Shown: piece after piece, positions 20,383 through 29,339 of the stretch
Layout of the letters: every line of letters starts with the position of its first letter
Position numbering within the stretch: the first letter of the stretch is position 1
DNA from: DAOTWC01 sp048499435
Lineage (GTDB): Bacteria > Chloroflexota > Anaerolineae > Aggregatilineales > Phototrophicaceae
Direction of reading: 5' to 3'
DNA: 64,000 nucleotides
NCBI GenBank assembly: GCA_048499435.1
Contig: JASNZW010000001.1
Location: 868,001 to 932,000, forward strand
Translations under genes and position numbers: made by a program
Notes under the pieces: model-generated
Seen by the model: only the letters and a program-made list of their open reading frames with translations
The model's database searches: none
What the model was told of the DNA's origin: nothing

Positions 20383-21726
20383 ATGCGCCGCACCGCTGTT
20401 CTTATCCTGCTGCTGATCATGGCCGCCGCAGCCGCAGCCCAGGACGCCGCGCCCGCCGCTGACTACGGCATCCGCGACGTGCGCCCGGCGCGCTACGACC
20501 CGGCCGCTGGCCAGGTCACCGTCACCTTTGACGTGGCCAACAGCGGCGACGCGGCGGCGGCTGTGCCCGCTACCGCGCTCGTCTACCTGGCGGACGGCAC
20601 CGAAGTCGCCAGGGGCTTTATCAACCCCTTGCAGCCGGGCGCGCGCGCGTCCGTTGAGCTGCGCTTCCTGGCGGCTGATTTCCCGGCTGAGTTCACGCCC
20701 GGCAGCACCGTGTCGCTGCGGATCGCCGTCGGCCTGGATGAGGTGGAGGCGTCTGGCAGCGACACCGCCGGCGACAACCTGGCGCGCGTCAGCGTGCAGC
20801 TTCCGCTGTCAGCCGCCGAGACCACGCCTGAGCCAGCCGCGCCCGACGGCGCGCTCAACGTCCTGGGCATCACGATTGACACCAGCAGCCCGGTGACGAT
20901 GGCCCTGCTCATCGCCGGCGGCGGCGCGGCGCTGGTGCTGCTGCTGATCGCGCTGCTGATTATCCGCCTGCTGCTGCCGCGCAAACCGCGCGGCTTCGGC
21001 GCCTGGAACCCGCCCTACGCGGGGCTGCCGGTTTACGACCCTCTCACGACCGCCGGGCGGCGGCAGGGCTGGCAGCCCTTCGCCCAAAGCGACCAGCCCC
21101 CGCTGAGCACCGCCGGCGACGGCGCGACGCACATCCGCAAGCTGCTGGTGGGCAAAACCGGCGCGGGCCTGGCGAACTGGCAGGTGGCCGGGCTGCGCCT
21201 CAGCCAGTATGATCAGTACGGGCGCATCGCCCGCAGCGAGGTTATCGCCCCCGCTGGCGCGGCGCGCCGGCTGAACCGCGCCGCCCGCCAGAGCGCCGCG
21301 CTGGACGCCGCCGGCCTGCTGCGGCGCACGCAGCCGGTGGCCGGGGCGCTGGTGCGCCGTTTCCGCCGCCAGATCAACCAGCGCACCGCGATGCTGCCGG
21401 CGGCGCTGGACATCCGCTTTCAGGGCGTGCACGGCGAGGTGCGCATCGTGTTCGAGCTGTACCACAACCAGCGCGGCCAATGGCGCATCGTGGACCAGTG
21501 GGAACCAGAGATGACCGTCACCGAGAAGACGATCCGCGAGAGCTTTACGTACACGTTTCACGGCGCGCGCCCCGACGAGACGCTGAAGGCGTTCTACCCC
21601 CGGCTGCAGAACGACATCGCCCGCGCCCTGGCCGAGATGCTCGTGCGCGCGCCGGCGGCGCTGCTCACGCAGGACACGCCAACCCACCCGCCCGCCGCCC
21701 CGCCGGGCGAGACGCCGCCGCGGTAA
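20383..21726 (+). CDS. Membrane-anchored protein with extracytoplasmic CARDB-like domain, unknown function
   Basis: A 447-residue protein. It has a signal peptide (about 1-20, ending AAAAAAQ) and an Ig-like domain resembling CARDB (about 28-140, VTFDVANSGDAAAAVPATALVYLADG). A short linker and a single membrane segment (about 170-195, TMALLIAGGGAALVLLLIAL) follow. The large cytoplasmic part (about 200-447) is Arg-rich and ends in a Pro-rich tail. The cytoplasmic part has an alpha/beta-looking stretch (DIRFQGVHGEVRIVFELYHN) that I do not recognise. A receptor-like topology is clear; the function is not. It stands alone with its own promoter and a shared terminator. Confidence 0.75.
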   Translation: MRRTAVLILLLIMAAAAAAQDAAPAADYGIRDVRPARYDPAAGQVTVTFDVANSGDAAAAVPATALVYLADGTEVARGFINPLQPGARASVELRFLAADFPAEFTPGSTVSLRIAVGLDEVEASGSDTAGDNLARVSVQLPLSAAETTPEPAAPDGALNVLGITIDTSSPVTMALLIAGGGAALVLLLIALLIIRLLLPRKPRGFGAWNPPYAGLPVYDPLTTAGRRQGWQPFAQSDQPPLSTAGDGATHIRKLLVGKTGAGLANWQVAGLRLSQYDQYGRIARSEVIAPAGAARRLNRAARQSAALDAAGLLRRTQPVAGALVRRFRRQINQRTAMLPAALDIRFQGVHGEVRIVFELYHNQRGQWRIVDQWEPEMTVTEKTIRESFTYTFHGARPDETLKAFYPRLQNDIARALAEMLVRAPAALLTQDTPTHPPAAPPGETPPR

Positions 21727-21737
21727 CGCCAACAAAA

Positions 21738-21769
21738 ACAGGGCCGGGGTTGTTCACACCCGGCCCTGT
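21738..21769. terminator. Bidirectional terminator between convergent genes
   Basis: An 11-bp stem, ACAGGGCCGGG (21738-21748) and CCCGGCCCTGT (21759-21769). The minus strand continues TTTTTG, a good terminator for the fasciclin gene. The plus strand continues CTTTC, weaker. Confidence 0.75.
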
Positions 21770-21802
21770 CTTTCAGGTTGATTTCAGGCGGCGCCCGGCC
21801 CT

Positions 21803-23950
21803 TTACTCAGCGGGCGGCTGCAGCACGGTGTCAATGATGTGGATGACGCCGTTGGACGCCGGGATGTTGGTCTGCACGACGTTGGCGCTGTCGTTCAGCA
21901 CGATGTTGCCGTCCTGCACCGCGATAGCGATGTCGGCCCCCTGAAGCGTGGTGACGCTTTCGAGCGTGACCACTTCCTCAGCCAGCACGCGGCCGTCCAC
22001 GACGTGATATTGCAGGATGCCAGTGAGCATTTCGGTGTTGGCCAGCACATCCGCGGCGGAAACGCCCATGGTGGCCAGCGCAGCGGCGAAAGCCTCATCG
22101 GTCGGCGCGAACACGGTGAACGGTCCGGCCAGCGGGTCGTTAAACGTGTCGGTCAGGCCAGCGGCGGCCAGCGCGGCCAGCAGCGTGTTGAAGCTGCCGT
22201 TGTTCGCCGCCGCTTCAACGATGGTGTTACCGGGGTCCTGCGTCACGCCCAGCGCCGCGGCGGCAGCCGGCGGCAGCAGCACGAAGTCGATAGTGTGGAC
22301 GTAGCTGCCGTCAGCGGCCAGCCGGTCCGGGCGCAGGATGCGCGCGAAGCGGTTGATAACCGCGCCGAAGTCGGGCGTGGCCGACGAAACGCGGAAATCG
22401 ACCGCGTTGCCTTCCAGCGTGGGCAGGCGGCCCGCCGCGATCAGGTCAGCGGCGCTGTAGCCGCCCGGCACGATGTGGTAGAACAGAATCTGGCGCAGCA
22501 GGTCGGGCTGGCCGATAACATCCTGAACGCTCAGGCCCATCGAAGCCAGCGCGGCGTTAAAGGCGGCGTCGTTGGGGGCCAGAATGGTGACCGGGCCGAG
22601 CCTGGCGAGCGTCTCTGGCACGCCAGCGGCCTGGGCAGCGGCCAGCAGCAGGCTGAGGCGGCTGTCACCGGCGATGATGTCGAGCGCCGTGTCGCCCTGC
22701 GGCACCGGCGCGACAGCGACCTGCTGCTCCTCAGCCGGGGCCTCAGCCTCCGCCGGGGCTTCTTCCTCAGCGGCGGCCTCCTCTGCCGGCGGCGCGGCAG
22801 CGGCGATAAGCTGCGCCAGGGCCGGCGGCAGCAGCACGCCGTTGACGGTGTGCAGCACGCCGTTGGTCGCGTTGGCGTCAGGCCGCACGATCTGGACGCT
22901 GCCGTTGATGAGCGCGCCGAAATCGGCAGCCTCGAACTCAAGCCGCGAGCCTTCGAGCGTGGTCACGCTGCCGCGCGCCACCAGCTCATCCACCGAGAGC
23001 GCGCCGGGGACGACATGGTACAGCAGCACCTGCGTCAGCAGGTTGGCGTTGGCCAGCGCCGCTTCAGGCGAAATGCCCAGCGCGCCCAGCGCGGCGGCGA
23101 AAGCGGCATCGTTGGGGGCGAACACGGTGTAGGGGCCGCCGGTCGCCAGCTCTTCGGTCAGGCCCGCCGCCTCAATCGCCGCCATCAGCGTGCTGAGGCG
23201 GGTGTTGGCGGCAACCAGATCAACCAGCGACTGCGTGCTGGCCCCTGGCATGGTGAACGGAACAAACACGAGCTGCGGTTCAGCCGGTGTGCCGACCGCC
23301 GCGACAAAGTAGTGAACGCCGGGGTCCAGGCGGGTGTCGGGCATGTCGAACAGCACCTGATCCGCCGCCCCCTCAGACGCCAGCGCGCGGGTCACGATCA
23401 CGCGCAGGTCATACACACCCGCCGGCACGGTGACATCATACGCGCCGTCGTTGCCGCCCAGCGTGCCGGGGAACGCCAGCAGGTTAACAAGCGTGTCGGC
23501 GCCGGCCACTACGTCAACTGGCGGCAGCCCTTCGATACCGTGAAACGCCGTGACGCGGGTTTCGCCAGCGCCCAGATTGCTGTAATTCTCCACCACGACC
23601 GCCAGCTTAAGCGTGCCGCTGCCCTGCGAGCCAACCGCGGCCAGCGTGATCCAGGCATTGGCGGCCAGGTCAAAGTTGGTCGGACCAATCACCGCCGCGT
23701 CAATGCCCGCGCCAGCGGGCGCGACGGCGACCTCGTAGGTTCCTGCCGGCAGCTCAACCCAGTCGGTCACAGTGGGGAACGCCAGGTCGGTAGCGGCGGC
23801 CTCTCCGTTAATAAAAACATCAACTGCCGGCGTATCCGGCGAAAAATGGGCGACGCGAATCCGCGCGCTGCCGCCGTCCTGGGCAACCACCGGCATCAAC
23901 GCAAGCGTTAACAGCGCCAGGAAAGTCACTATAAGTGTTGCCTTACGCAT
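21803..23950 (-). CDS. Secreted DUF4397 and triple fasciclin (FAS1) domain protein
   Basis: A 715-residue exported protein. It has a signal peptide (about 1-23, LMPVVAQ) and a DUF4397 domain (about 28-235, RVAHFSPDTPAVDVFINGE). Three FAS1 domains follow at about 240-375, 415-560 and 575-715. Each FAS1 has the YTVFAPNDAAF-type H1 motif (third copy FTVFAPTDEAF) and a YHxV segment before the H2-like end with VLLPP or VLQPP. An Ala/Glu-rich linker (about 385-410) separates the first two. FAS1 proteins mediate adhesion. GGAGG is well placed 4 bases before the ATG. A cell-surface adhesin role is inference from the domains. No anchoring motif is seen. Confidence 0.92.
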   Translation of the reverse strand: MRKATLIVTFLALLTLALMPVVAQDGGSARIRVAHFSPDTPAVDVFINGEAAATDLAFPTVTDWVELPAGTYEVAVAPAGAGIDAAVIGPTNFDLAANAWITLAAVGSQGSGTLKLAVVVENYSNLGAGETRVTAFHGIEGLPPVDVVAGADTLVNLLAFPGTLGGNDGAYDVTVPAGVYDLRVIVTRALASEGAADQVLFDMPDTRLDPGVHYFVAAVGTPAEPQLVFVPFTMPGASTQSLVDLVAANTRLSTLMAAIEAAGLTEELATGGPYTVFAPNDAAFAAALGALGISPEAALANANLLTQVLLYHVVPGALSVDELVARGSVTTLEGSRLEFEAADFGALINGSVQIVRPDANATNGVLHTVNGVLLPPALAQLIAAAAPPAEEAAAEEEAPAEAEAPAEEQQVAVAPVPQGDTALDIIAGDSRLSLLLAAAQAAGVPETLARLGPVTILAPNDAAFNAALASMGLSVQDVIGQPDLLRQILFYHIVPGGYSAADLIAAGRLPTLEGNAVDFRVSSATPDFGAVINRFARILRPDRLAADGSYVHTIDFVLLPPAAAAALGVTQDPGNTIVEAAANNGSFNTLLAALAAAGLTDTFNDPLAGPFTVFAPTDEAFAAALATMGVSAADVLANTEMLTGILQYHVVDGRVLAEEVVTLESVTTLQGADIAIAVQDGNIVLNDSANVVQTNIPASNGVIHIIDTVLQPPAE

Positions 23951-24160
23951 TCAGTCCTCCTTGAACAAGCGTTTGTAGTGGTAAAGCTGGTAAGTTATAG
24001 AGCCGGGCAGCCAACTGCACATCTCGACTGCGGGATTGACCAAAATTGCCCCCCGATTATCATTTATAATAGCCATCTAAAATCACAGCGTCAAATTTAC
24101 GCAGCGGAAATGAGCGGCTGTTAACCGCGCATTAATCGGCGCGCCGCGAACGGGCCGGAG
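23951..24160. other. Intergenic region between fasciclin gene and amidohydrolase gene
   Basis: This 210-base AT-richer gap holds the ribosome binding site and probable promoter of the fasciclin gene; a TATAAC lies on the minus strand near 24000 with a poor -35. A TATAAT also lies on the plus strand near 24065, with nothing downstream of it. I see no gene or clear hairpin here. Confidence 0.5.
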
Positions 24161-25339
24161 TTACTGCGGCAGCACGTGCTGCGCCACCGCCTCCGCCAGC
24201 AGCGCCGCGCCCGTGACCAGCGCATCTTCATCGAAATCGAAGCGCGGGTGATGGTGGCCATAGTCCAGGCCGCGCGCGGCGTTGGCAGAGCCGACGAAAA
24301 AGAACACGCCCGGCACGCGGCTCAGAAAAGCGGCCACATCCTCGGCGGCCATCGTCTGAAAGCCGCTGATAAAGTCCAGGTCGGGCGCGGCCTGGCGCAG
24401 ACGCGCCTGCAGCGTGCTGGCCAGCGCTGGGTCGTTGACCACCGGCTGCGTAAGCTGTTCGACCGTCACCTCCGCCTGGCAGCCGTGCGCGGCGGCGACA
24501 GCGGCGGCGACAGCGCGCACCCGTTCCACCACCAGGGCGCGCACAGCGGGCTTAAACGTGCGGATCGTCCCGCCCAGCGTCACCTGCTCCGGGATGATGT
24601 TGAGCGCCGTGCCCGCCTGCACCCGCGTCACAGAGACGACGGCGGCTTCCAGCGGCGACACGCTGCGGCTGACAACCGTTTGCAGCGCCAGCACCAGCGC
24701 CGCCGCCGCTACAACCGGGTCAGCGGCGTGCTGCGGCAGCGCCGCGTGGCTGCCGCGCCCGCGCACAACGATCTGCAGGCCGTCTGAGCCGGCCATAAAC
24801 GGCCCCGCCGTAACAGCCACCTGCCCGCACGGGATGTCGTTCCACAGGTGCAGCCCATAGCACACGGCGGGCTGAGGGTCGTCCAGCGCGCCGTCGGCGA
24901 TCATCGCGTCCGCCCCCCGGCCGATTTCCTCAGCCGGCTGGAACACAAACTTCACGGTCCCGCGCAGGCGGTCGCGCTGGCCGGCGAGCATCTGCGCCAC
25001 CGCCAGCGCGATCGCGGTGTGGCCGTCGTGGCCGCAGGCGTGCATGCGCCCCGGCGCCTGCGAGCAATAGGGCGTGTCGTTTTCCTCCACGATCGGCAGC
25101 GCGTCCATGTCGCAGCGCACCAGCACCACCGGCCCCGGCTGGCCGCCCTCCAGCAGGCCGATCACGCCGGTCTGGCCGACGCCGGTCCGCACCTCCAGGC
25201 CAAGCGCGTTCAGCGCCGCCGCGGCGATCCCGGCCGTGCGCACCTCATTAAACGCCAGTTCAGGGTGACGGTGCAGGTCGCGCCGCCGGTCAACAAGCGC
25301 GGCGCGCAAAGCCTCAGCCTGCGCTCGGAAAGTATCCAT
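24161..25339 (-). CDS. M20-family amidohydrolase (hippurate/IAA-amino acid hydrolase-like)
   Basis: A 392-residue cytosolic metal-dependent amidase/peptidase of usual length. Conserved features are HRHPELAFNE (about 23-32), MHACGHDGHTA with metal ligands, VFQPAEEIGRGA with the catalytic and ligand Glu residues, and GHHHPRFDFDE near the C-terminus. The lid/dimerisation domain lies in the middle (about 180-290). The family removes N-acyl groups from amino acids, for example hippurate or N-acetyl-diaminopimelate. The ATG at 25339 gives the conserved beginning, and a longer start is unlikely. It stands alone, so the substrate is not indicated by neighbours. Confidence 0.92.
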   Translation of the reverse strand: MDTFRAQAEALRAALVDRRRDLHRHPELAFNEVRTAGIAAAALNALGLEVRTGVGQTGVIGLLEGGQPGPVVLVRCDMDALPIVEENDTPYCSQAPGRMHACGHDGHTAIALAVAQMLAGQRDRLRGTVKFVFQPAEEIGRGADAMIADGALDDPQPAVCYGLHLWNDIPCGQVAVTAGPFMAGSDGLQIVVRGRGSHAALPQHAADPVVAAAALVLALQTVVSRSVSPLEAAVVSVTRVQAGTALNIIPEQVTLGGTIRTFKPAVRALVVERVRAVAAAVAAAHGCQAEVTVEQLTQPVVNDPALASTLQARLRQAAPDLDFISGFQTMAAEDVAAFLSRVPGVFFFVGSANAARGLDYGHHHPRFDFDEDALVTGAALLAEAVAQHVLPQ

Positions 25340-25411
25340 GCCTGGTTCCACCCTTTCACAGCATTGAGTCCACACCCAAAGCTTACCGCATCCGCCCGCG
25401 CCGGGAAATGC

Positions 25412-25446
25412 GCTGGCAAGCCCTGCCAGCCATCACGATATATAAT
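25412..25446 (+). promoter_or_regulatory. Inverted repeat and -10 box upstream of the receiver gene
   Basis: A perfect TATAAT lies at 25441-25446. GCTGGCA (25412-25418) and TGCCAGC (25424-25430) form a 7-bp inverted repeat with a 5-base spacer over the -35 position, where no good -35 hexamer exists. This arrangement suits an activator or repressor site. Confidence 0.45.
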
Positions 25447-25486
25447 AGGGGCATACTGCTGACAGGCGGCGAAAGGCGGCGGCAGC

Positions 25487-25885
25487 GTGACCGACAAAAA
25501 AGCTCTCATCGTGGAGGACACCCACGATGTGGCGGGCATCATCGAACTGACGCTGAAGCACCTGGGCGTCCGGGCGCACCGCGCCATAGACGGGCCGGCG
25601 GCGCTCAGCTTTCTGGAGCATCACGCCGCCGAGCTGCCGGACCTGATTCTGCTGGACATCGGCCTGCCGGGTATGTCGGGCTGGGAGGTGCTGGAGGCCG
25701 TCAAGCACGCCTACCCTGACGCCGCCTTCCGCGTGATCGTGATGACCGCCTTCAATGACCCGGCTAACCGGCTGGTGGGCAAGCTGCAGGGCCGCGTCGT
25801 GCGCTACATGACCAAACCGTTTGACGTTTCTGAGCTGGTGGCCGCCGTCCGCGAGGCGCTTAACCTGGGGGGCGAAGGGCTGTGA
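25487..25885 (+). CDS. Receiver-only response regulator (CheY-like)
   Basis: A 132-residue single receiver domain. It has the acidic pocket (LIVEDTHD), phospho-acceptor Asp in ILLDIGLPGMSG (near 57), Thr of VMTAF and Lys of MTKPFD. It starts with GTG. Its stop overlaps the GTG of the next gene by four bases, so the two are translationally coupled and probably act together. No histidine kinase is adjacent. Promoter and inverted repeat lie just upstream. Confidence 0.92.
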   Translation: MTDKKALIVEDTHDVAGIIELTLKHLGVRAHRAIDGPAALSFLEHHAAELPDLILLDIGLPGMSGWEVLEAVKHAYPDAAFRVIVMTAFNDPANRLVGKLQGRVVRYMTKPFDVSELVAAVREALNLGGEGL

Positions 25886-26445
25886 GCCGCTACCGCGACC
25901 TGAAACACACGATCAACCGCCGCACGCAGCGCCCGCAGCCCGCGCCCACGCCCGCCGACGACGTGTTGGGCGCGGCGCTGGACAGCGTTAACGCCTGGGG
26001 CTTCCTGGAGGTGTGGGCGCACGAGGAACTGCGCCAGATCAACTGTTTCGGGCCGGGCGTGTATCGCGGCTTCCTGCCTACCCCCTGGGCTGGCGCGCTG
26101 CTGTGGTACAAGCGGCGCGGCTATTACCATTACAGCACGCTGCACATGGTCGGCGTGTGGGCCTGCCAGGGCGCGGACGACGAAGCCGCGGTGGACCTGC
26201 TCGTCGGCACGAAGGCCATCCCTTACGGCGTCCCCTTCTTCAACCCTGAGGCGTACTACCGCTATCTGCAAACCGGCTTCCAGATGTACTACAAGGACAA
26301 CGGCGGCCCGCCGCCCGCCGCCCGCCGCCTGTACAGCGCGCGCTATGATCCGGCGCGCCGCCTCGCGATCCGCCAGGCGATCGAGGACACGCTGGCTGGC
26401 TGGGCCGCCGCGCACAATCGCTCGCCCAATGACGACCTTGACTGA
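25882..26445 (+). CDS. Unknown protein coupled to a response regulator
   Basis: A 187-residue soluble protein beginning with GTG inside the end of the receiver gene. It is rich in aromatic residues: WGFLEVWAHEELRQINCFGPG, LLWYKRRGYYHYSTLHMVGVWAC and YYRYLQTGFQMYYKDNGG. There is no membrane segment or signal peptide, and I recognise no known family or catalytic motif. The basic N-terminus (residues 1-20) and the Tyr/Trp-rich core could bind nucleic acid or a hydrophobic ligand, but this is speculation. Its coupling to the receiver makes it the most likely partner or effector of that protein. Confidence 0.7.
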   Translation: MSRYRDLKHTINRRTQRPQPAPTPADDVLGAALDSVNAWGFLEVWAHEELRQINCFGPGVYRGFLPTPWAGALLWYKRRGYYHYSTLHMVGVWACQGADDEAAVDLLVGTKAIPYGVPFFNPEAYYRYLQTGFQMYYKDNGGPPPAARRLYSARYDPARRLAIRQAIEDTLAGWAAAHNRSPNDDLD

Positions 26446-26485
26446 CGCGCTCGCCAGCCGGCGGGCCGCTGCTGGTATCTGCGCG

Positions 26486-26501
26486 CGGCAGATGCTACAA
26501 T
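26486..26501 (+). promoter_or_regulatory. Extended -10 promoter of dnaN, shared 16-mer
   Basis: CGGCAGATGCTACAAT contains TG-C-TACAAT, an extended -10 element, with no good -35. A 15-of-16 match occurs at 39209-39224 before the ABC transporter cassette. Confidence 0.5.
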
Positions 26502-26589
26502 GCGCGCCAGCGCCCCTGCCCTAAACGGGCCTTCAAGGGTATACTTTTGCGATATTTTTGGGAAACCATGCAGCGCGGGAGCAGAGCAT

Positions 26590-27729
26590 ATGCGCGTAAG
26601 CGTTCTTCAGGAAAATCTGGCTAAAGGGCTGGGGATTGTCAGCCGCGCCGTCGAAAGCCGCCCCACGCTGGCGGTGCTGGGCCATGTGCTGCTGGCGACC
26701 GAGGATTCGCGGCTGCGGCTGTCAGCCGTTGATATGGGCCTGGGCATGAGCATTACCTGCTGGATCGGCGCGCGTGTGGAGCAGCCCGGCGCGATCACGC
26801 TGCCGGCGCGCACGCTGGCCGACCTGGTTAACAACCTGGCGCCAGAGCGCGTTGACCTGACGCTGGACCCGGCGACGCTCACGGTTAACGTCCGCTGCGG
26901 GGCGACCGTCTCCAACATCAAAGGCATTGACGCCGGCGAGTTCCCGCTGGTCCCTGACGGCGGCGCGGACGACGTGGTGCTGGCGGGCGCGGTCCTGAAA
27001 GAGATGATTCACCACACGGTGTTCGCGGCGGCCAAGGAAGATAACCGCCCGATCCTCACCGGCATCTTCATCGAGATCAACGGCAGCACGCTGACCATGG
27101 CCGCCGCCGACGGCTACCGTCTCGCCGTCCGCACTACCGAGCTGGAGCGCGCCTTCAGCGCGCCGTTCAGCATGGTCGTGCCGGCGCGCGCGCTGGCTGA
27201 GGTCGGCCGCATCATCTCGGAGGACGACGACGAGGTGAGCATCACCCTGCCCGCTGACCGCGAGGTCGCGCTGTTCAACCTGAAGAACGCGGTGGTGTCG
27301 GCCCAGGTGCTGGCCGGCAAATTCCCTGACTTCACGGCCATCATCCCGCGCAGCTACAGCACTGAAACCGTGCTCTACACCAGCGATCTGCTGCGCGCCT
27401 GCAAACGGGCGGAAATCTTCGCCCGCGATTCAGCCGGCAGCGCGCAGTTCGTGGTCAAGCCGCCGCAGGCCGCCGGCGAGCCGGGCGAGGTGGTGCTGGT
27501 GGGCCGCAGCAGCGAGCGCGGCGACAACACCGGCATGCTGGACGCCACCGTCGAGGGCGAGCCGCTGGACATCTCGTTCAACATCCGCTATCTGATTGAC
27601 GTGCTCAACGTCATCGCTGACGAAAAGGTCGTGTTCCAGAGCAGCGGCCCGGCCAACCCCGGCGTGATCCGCCCGCTGGACCGCAGCGATTTCGTTCACG
27701 TCATTATGCCCATGTCGCGGTCCGGCTGA
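26590..27729 (+). CDS. dnaN: DNA polymerase III beta subunit (sliding clamp)
   Basis: A 379-residue ring-forming processivity clamp; three tandem clamp domains of about 125 residues match the family. It begins MRVSVLQENLAKGLGIVSRAV and ends with FVHVIMPMS, the typical C-terminal strand containing the (L/I)MP motif. The ATG at 26590 has GGAG 8 bases upstream; the earlier frame is unlikely to be translated. The clamp tethers DNA polymerase III and other clamp-binding proteins to DNA. dnaA, recF and gyrB, its frequent neighbours, are absent. Instead holA, coding for a clamp-loader subunit, follows one gene later. Confidence 0.97.
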   Translation: MRVSVLQENLAKGLGIVSRAVESRPTLAVLGHVLLATEDSRLRLSAVDMGLGMSITCWIGARVEQPGAITLPARTLADLVNNLAPERVDLTLDPATLTVNVRCGATVSNIKGIDAGEFPLVPDGGADDVVLAGAVLKEMIHHTVFAAAKEDNRPILTGIFIEINGSTLTMAAADGYRLAVRTTELERAFSAPFSMVVPARALAEVGRIISEDDDEVSITLPADREVALFNLKNAVVSAQVLAGKFPDFTAIIPRSYSTETVLYTSDLLRACKRAEIFARDSAGSAQFVVKPPQAAGEPGEVVLVGRSSERGDNTGMLDATVEGEPLDISFNIRYLIDVLNVIADEKVVFQSSGPANPGVIRPLDRSDFVHVIMPMSRSG

Positions 27730-27759
27730 GCCGAGCCGCGCGGAAGAAGGCCCGCTGTT

Positions 27760-28308
27760 ATGATTGAACAACTGGCGGCGCTGGCGCAGCCGGCGCTGGA
27801 CCTTCCCTACATTCGCCGCACGCGCCGCAATCACGGCCTGGAACACGCCGCCGTTCATGTGCTGTCGCAGCGGCTGAGAAACGTTCAGATGCTGGGCCGC
27901 AGCAGCGACGCCGGCTTCGTGCTGTATGTGGACGCGCCCCAGGAACAGGTTGAGGCCGGCGTGCGCGAAGCCCTGCGGCGGATGCAGGCCGGCGAGCGCA
28001 GCCTGGCGCTGCACCCCGGCTGCGGCACCAGCCGCCTCACCACCGGCCTGGCGACCACCTTCGCCGGCATCCTCAGCCTGAGCGGGGCCAGCCGCCGCGA
28101 CGCCATCAGCCGGCTGCCGTTCATTATGCTGCTGATGATGCTCGCTGTCCTGGCGGCGGAGCCGGTGGGGATCGCGCTGCAGCGTCACTTCACCACCACG
28201 GGCGACCTCGGCGACCTGCGCATCGTGAGCATCACGCGCCGGCCCGCTCGCCTGCCGCTGACGCTTCAGCCGACGACCCTGTACACCATCGTCACCCACT
28301 CGACCTGA
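27760..28308 (+). CDS. DUF6391-like membrane protein
   Basis: A 182-residue protein. The N-terminal RTRRNHGLEHAAVHVLSQRL resembles the DUF6391 signature described from cyanobacteria and Chloroflexota. A Gly/Ser-rich middle (GCGTSRLTTGLATTF) leads to a hydrophobic stretch at about 105-135 (LPFIMLLMMLAVLAA) that may be one or two membrane segments. The function is unknown. GAAGG lies 9 bases before the ATG. It sits between dnaN and holA with short gaps (30 and 34 bases) and so is probably cotranscribed with them. Confidence 0.72.
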   Translation: MIEQLAALAQPALDLPYIRRTRRNHGLEHAAVHVLSQRLRNVQMLGRSSDAGFVLYVDAPQEQVEAGVREALRRMQAGERSLALHPGCGTSRLTTGLATTFAGILSLSGASRRDAISRLPFIMLLMMLAVLAAEPVGIALQRHFTTTGDLGDLRIVSITRRPARLPLTLQPTTLYTIVTHST

Positions 28309-28342
28309 GCGCGCGCCTGCCCGCGCCGCCGGAGCCTGCGCC

Positions 28343-29323
28343 ATGAGCAAAGCCGCCGCCACATTCTACCTGCTGCACGGCGACAACCACCTGCGCCTGC
28401 AAGAGGAAGTCAGGCGCATGCGCGACCAGATGAACGACGACGCCGGCCTGAGCGTGTCAGAGTTCGAGGGCGCGAACACCAGCGTGCCAGAGGTAATCAA
28501 CGCCGTGTCATCGGTCCCCTTCCTGGCGGACCGGCGGCTGGTGATCGTCAGGGGGCTGCTGGCGCACATCACGCGCAAGGGCGCGGGCGAAACCGGCAAG
28601 CAGGCCGCCGCGCGCCTGCTGGAGGCGCTGCCGCTGCTGCCGGCCTGGGCGCGGCTGGTGCTGGTGGAGGGCGAAACGCTGCCCGAAAACGACCGCTTTG
28701 TCCGGCTGGCGCACGAACACCCGACGGGCTTCGTGCGCGCGTTCACCGTCCCAAAGGACACCACCGAGTGGATCGTCAAACGCGCCGCGCAGGATTACGG
28801 CGCGGCCATTGAGCAGCGCGCCGCCTACGCCCTGGCGCAGATCACCGGCCCGGACCTGCCGCGCGCCGACAGCGAGCTGGCCAAGCTGGCCGCCTATGTC
28901 AACGGCGAGCGCGCCATCAGCGAGGCCGACGTGGCCCTGCTCACGCCCTACCTGGCGGAGGTCAGAATCTTCGATATGGTGGACGCGATGGCGGAAGGCC
29001 GGGGCGAGAAGGCGCTGACCGAGCTGCACACGCTGCTGGGGCCGCAGGAACAGGACCCGTTCGGCGTCTTCAGCATGATAGCGCGCCAGTTTCGGCTGCT
29101 GCTGCTGGCCAAAGAACACGGCAGCCGCGCTGGGCTGGAAGCCGTGCTGGACACTAAATCGAAGTTCGTGGCCGACAAAGCCGACCGCCAGGCGCGCTTC
29201 TTCTCGCTGCGCCAGCTTGAGGACATCTACCGCGTCATCCAGGATTACGATTACCAGATCAAAACGGGCAAAATAGACATCGAGCTGGCGCTGGACCTGA
29301 TCGTGGCCGGTGTCGCCCGCTGA
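28343..29323 (+). CDS. holA: DNA polymerase III delta subunit (clamp loader)
   Basis: A 326-residue AAA+-like clamp-loader subunit of usual length. The delta subunit opens the DnaN ring. Visible features are FYLLHGDNHLRLQEEVRRM at the start, SVPFLADRRLVIVRG (the beta-interacting region) and LVEGETLPENDR. A C-terminal collar helical domain follows (FSMIARQFRLLLLAKE ... YDYQIKTGKIDIELALD). As usual for delta, no functional Walker A is present. GGAG lies 8 bases upstream. Proximity to dnaN fits a replisome transcription unit. Confidence 0.93.
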   Translation: MSKAAATFYLLHGDNHLRLQEEVRRMRDQMNDDAGLSVSEFEGANTSVPEVINAVSSVPFLADRRLVIVRGLLAHITRKGAGETGKQAAARLLEALPLLPAWARLVLVEGETLPENDRFVRLAHEHPTGFVRAFTVPKDTTEWIVKRAAQDYGAAIEQRAAYALAQITGPDLPRADSELAKLAAYVNGERAISEADVALLTPYLAEVRIFDMVDAMAEGRGEKALTELHTLLGPQEQDPFGVFSMIARQFRLLLLAKEHGSRAGLEAVLDTKSKFVADKADRQARFFSLRQLEDIYRVIQDYDYQIKTGKIDIELALDLIVAGVAR

Positions 29324-29339
29324 AAGCGACTGACGAACG

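Noticed and set aside
24061..24070. TATAAT on the plus strand as a promoter
   Set aside because: No plus-strand gene follows and the nearest TTGACC is 23 bases away, too far for a normal promoter.
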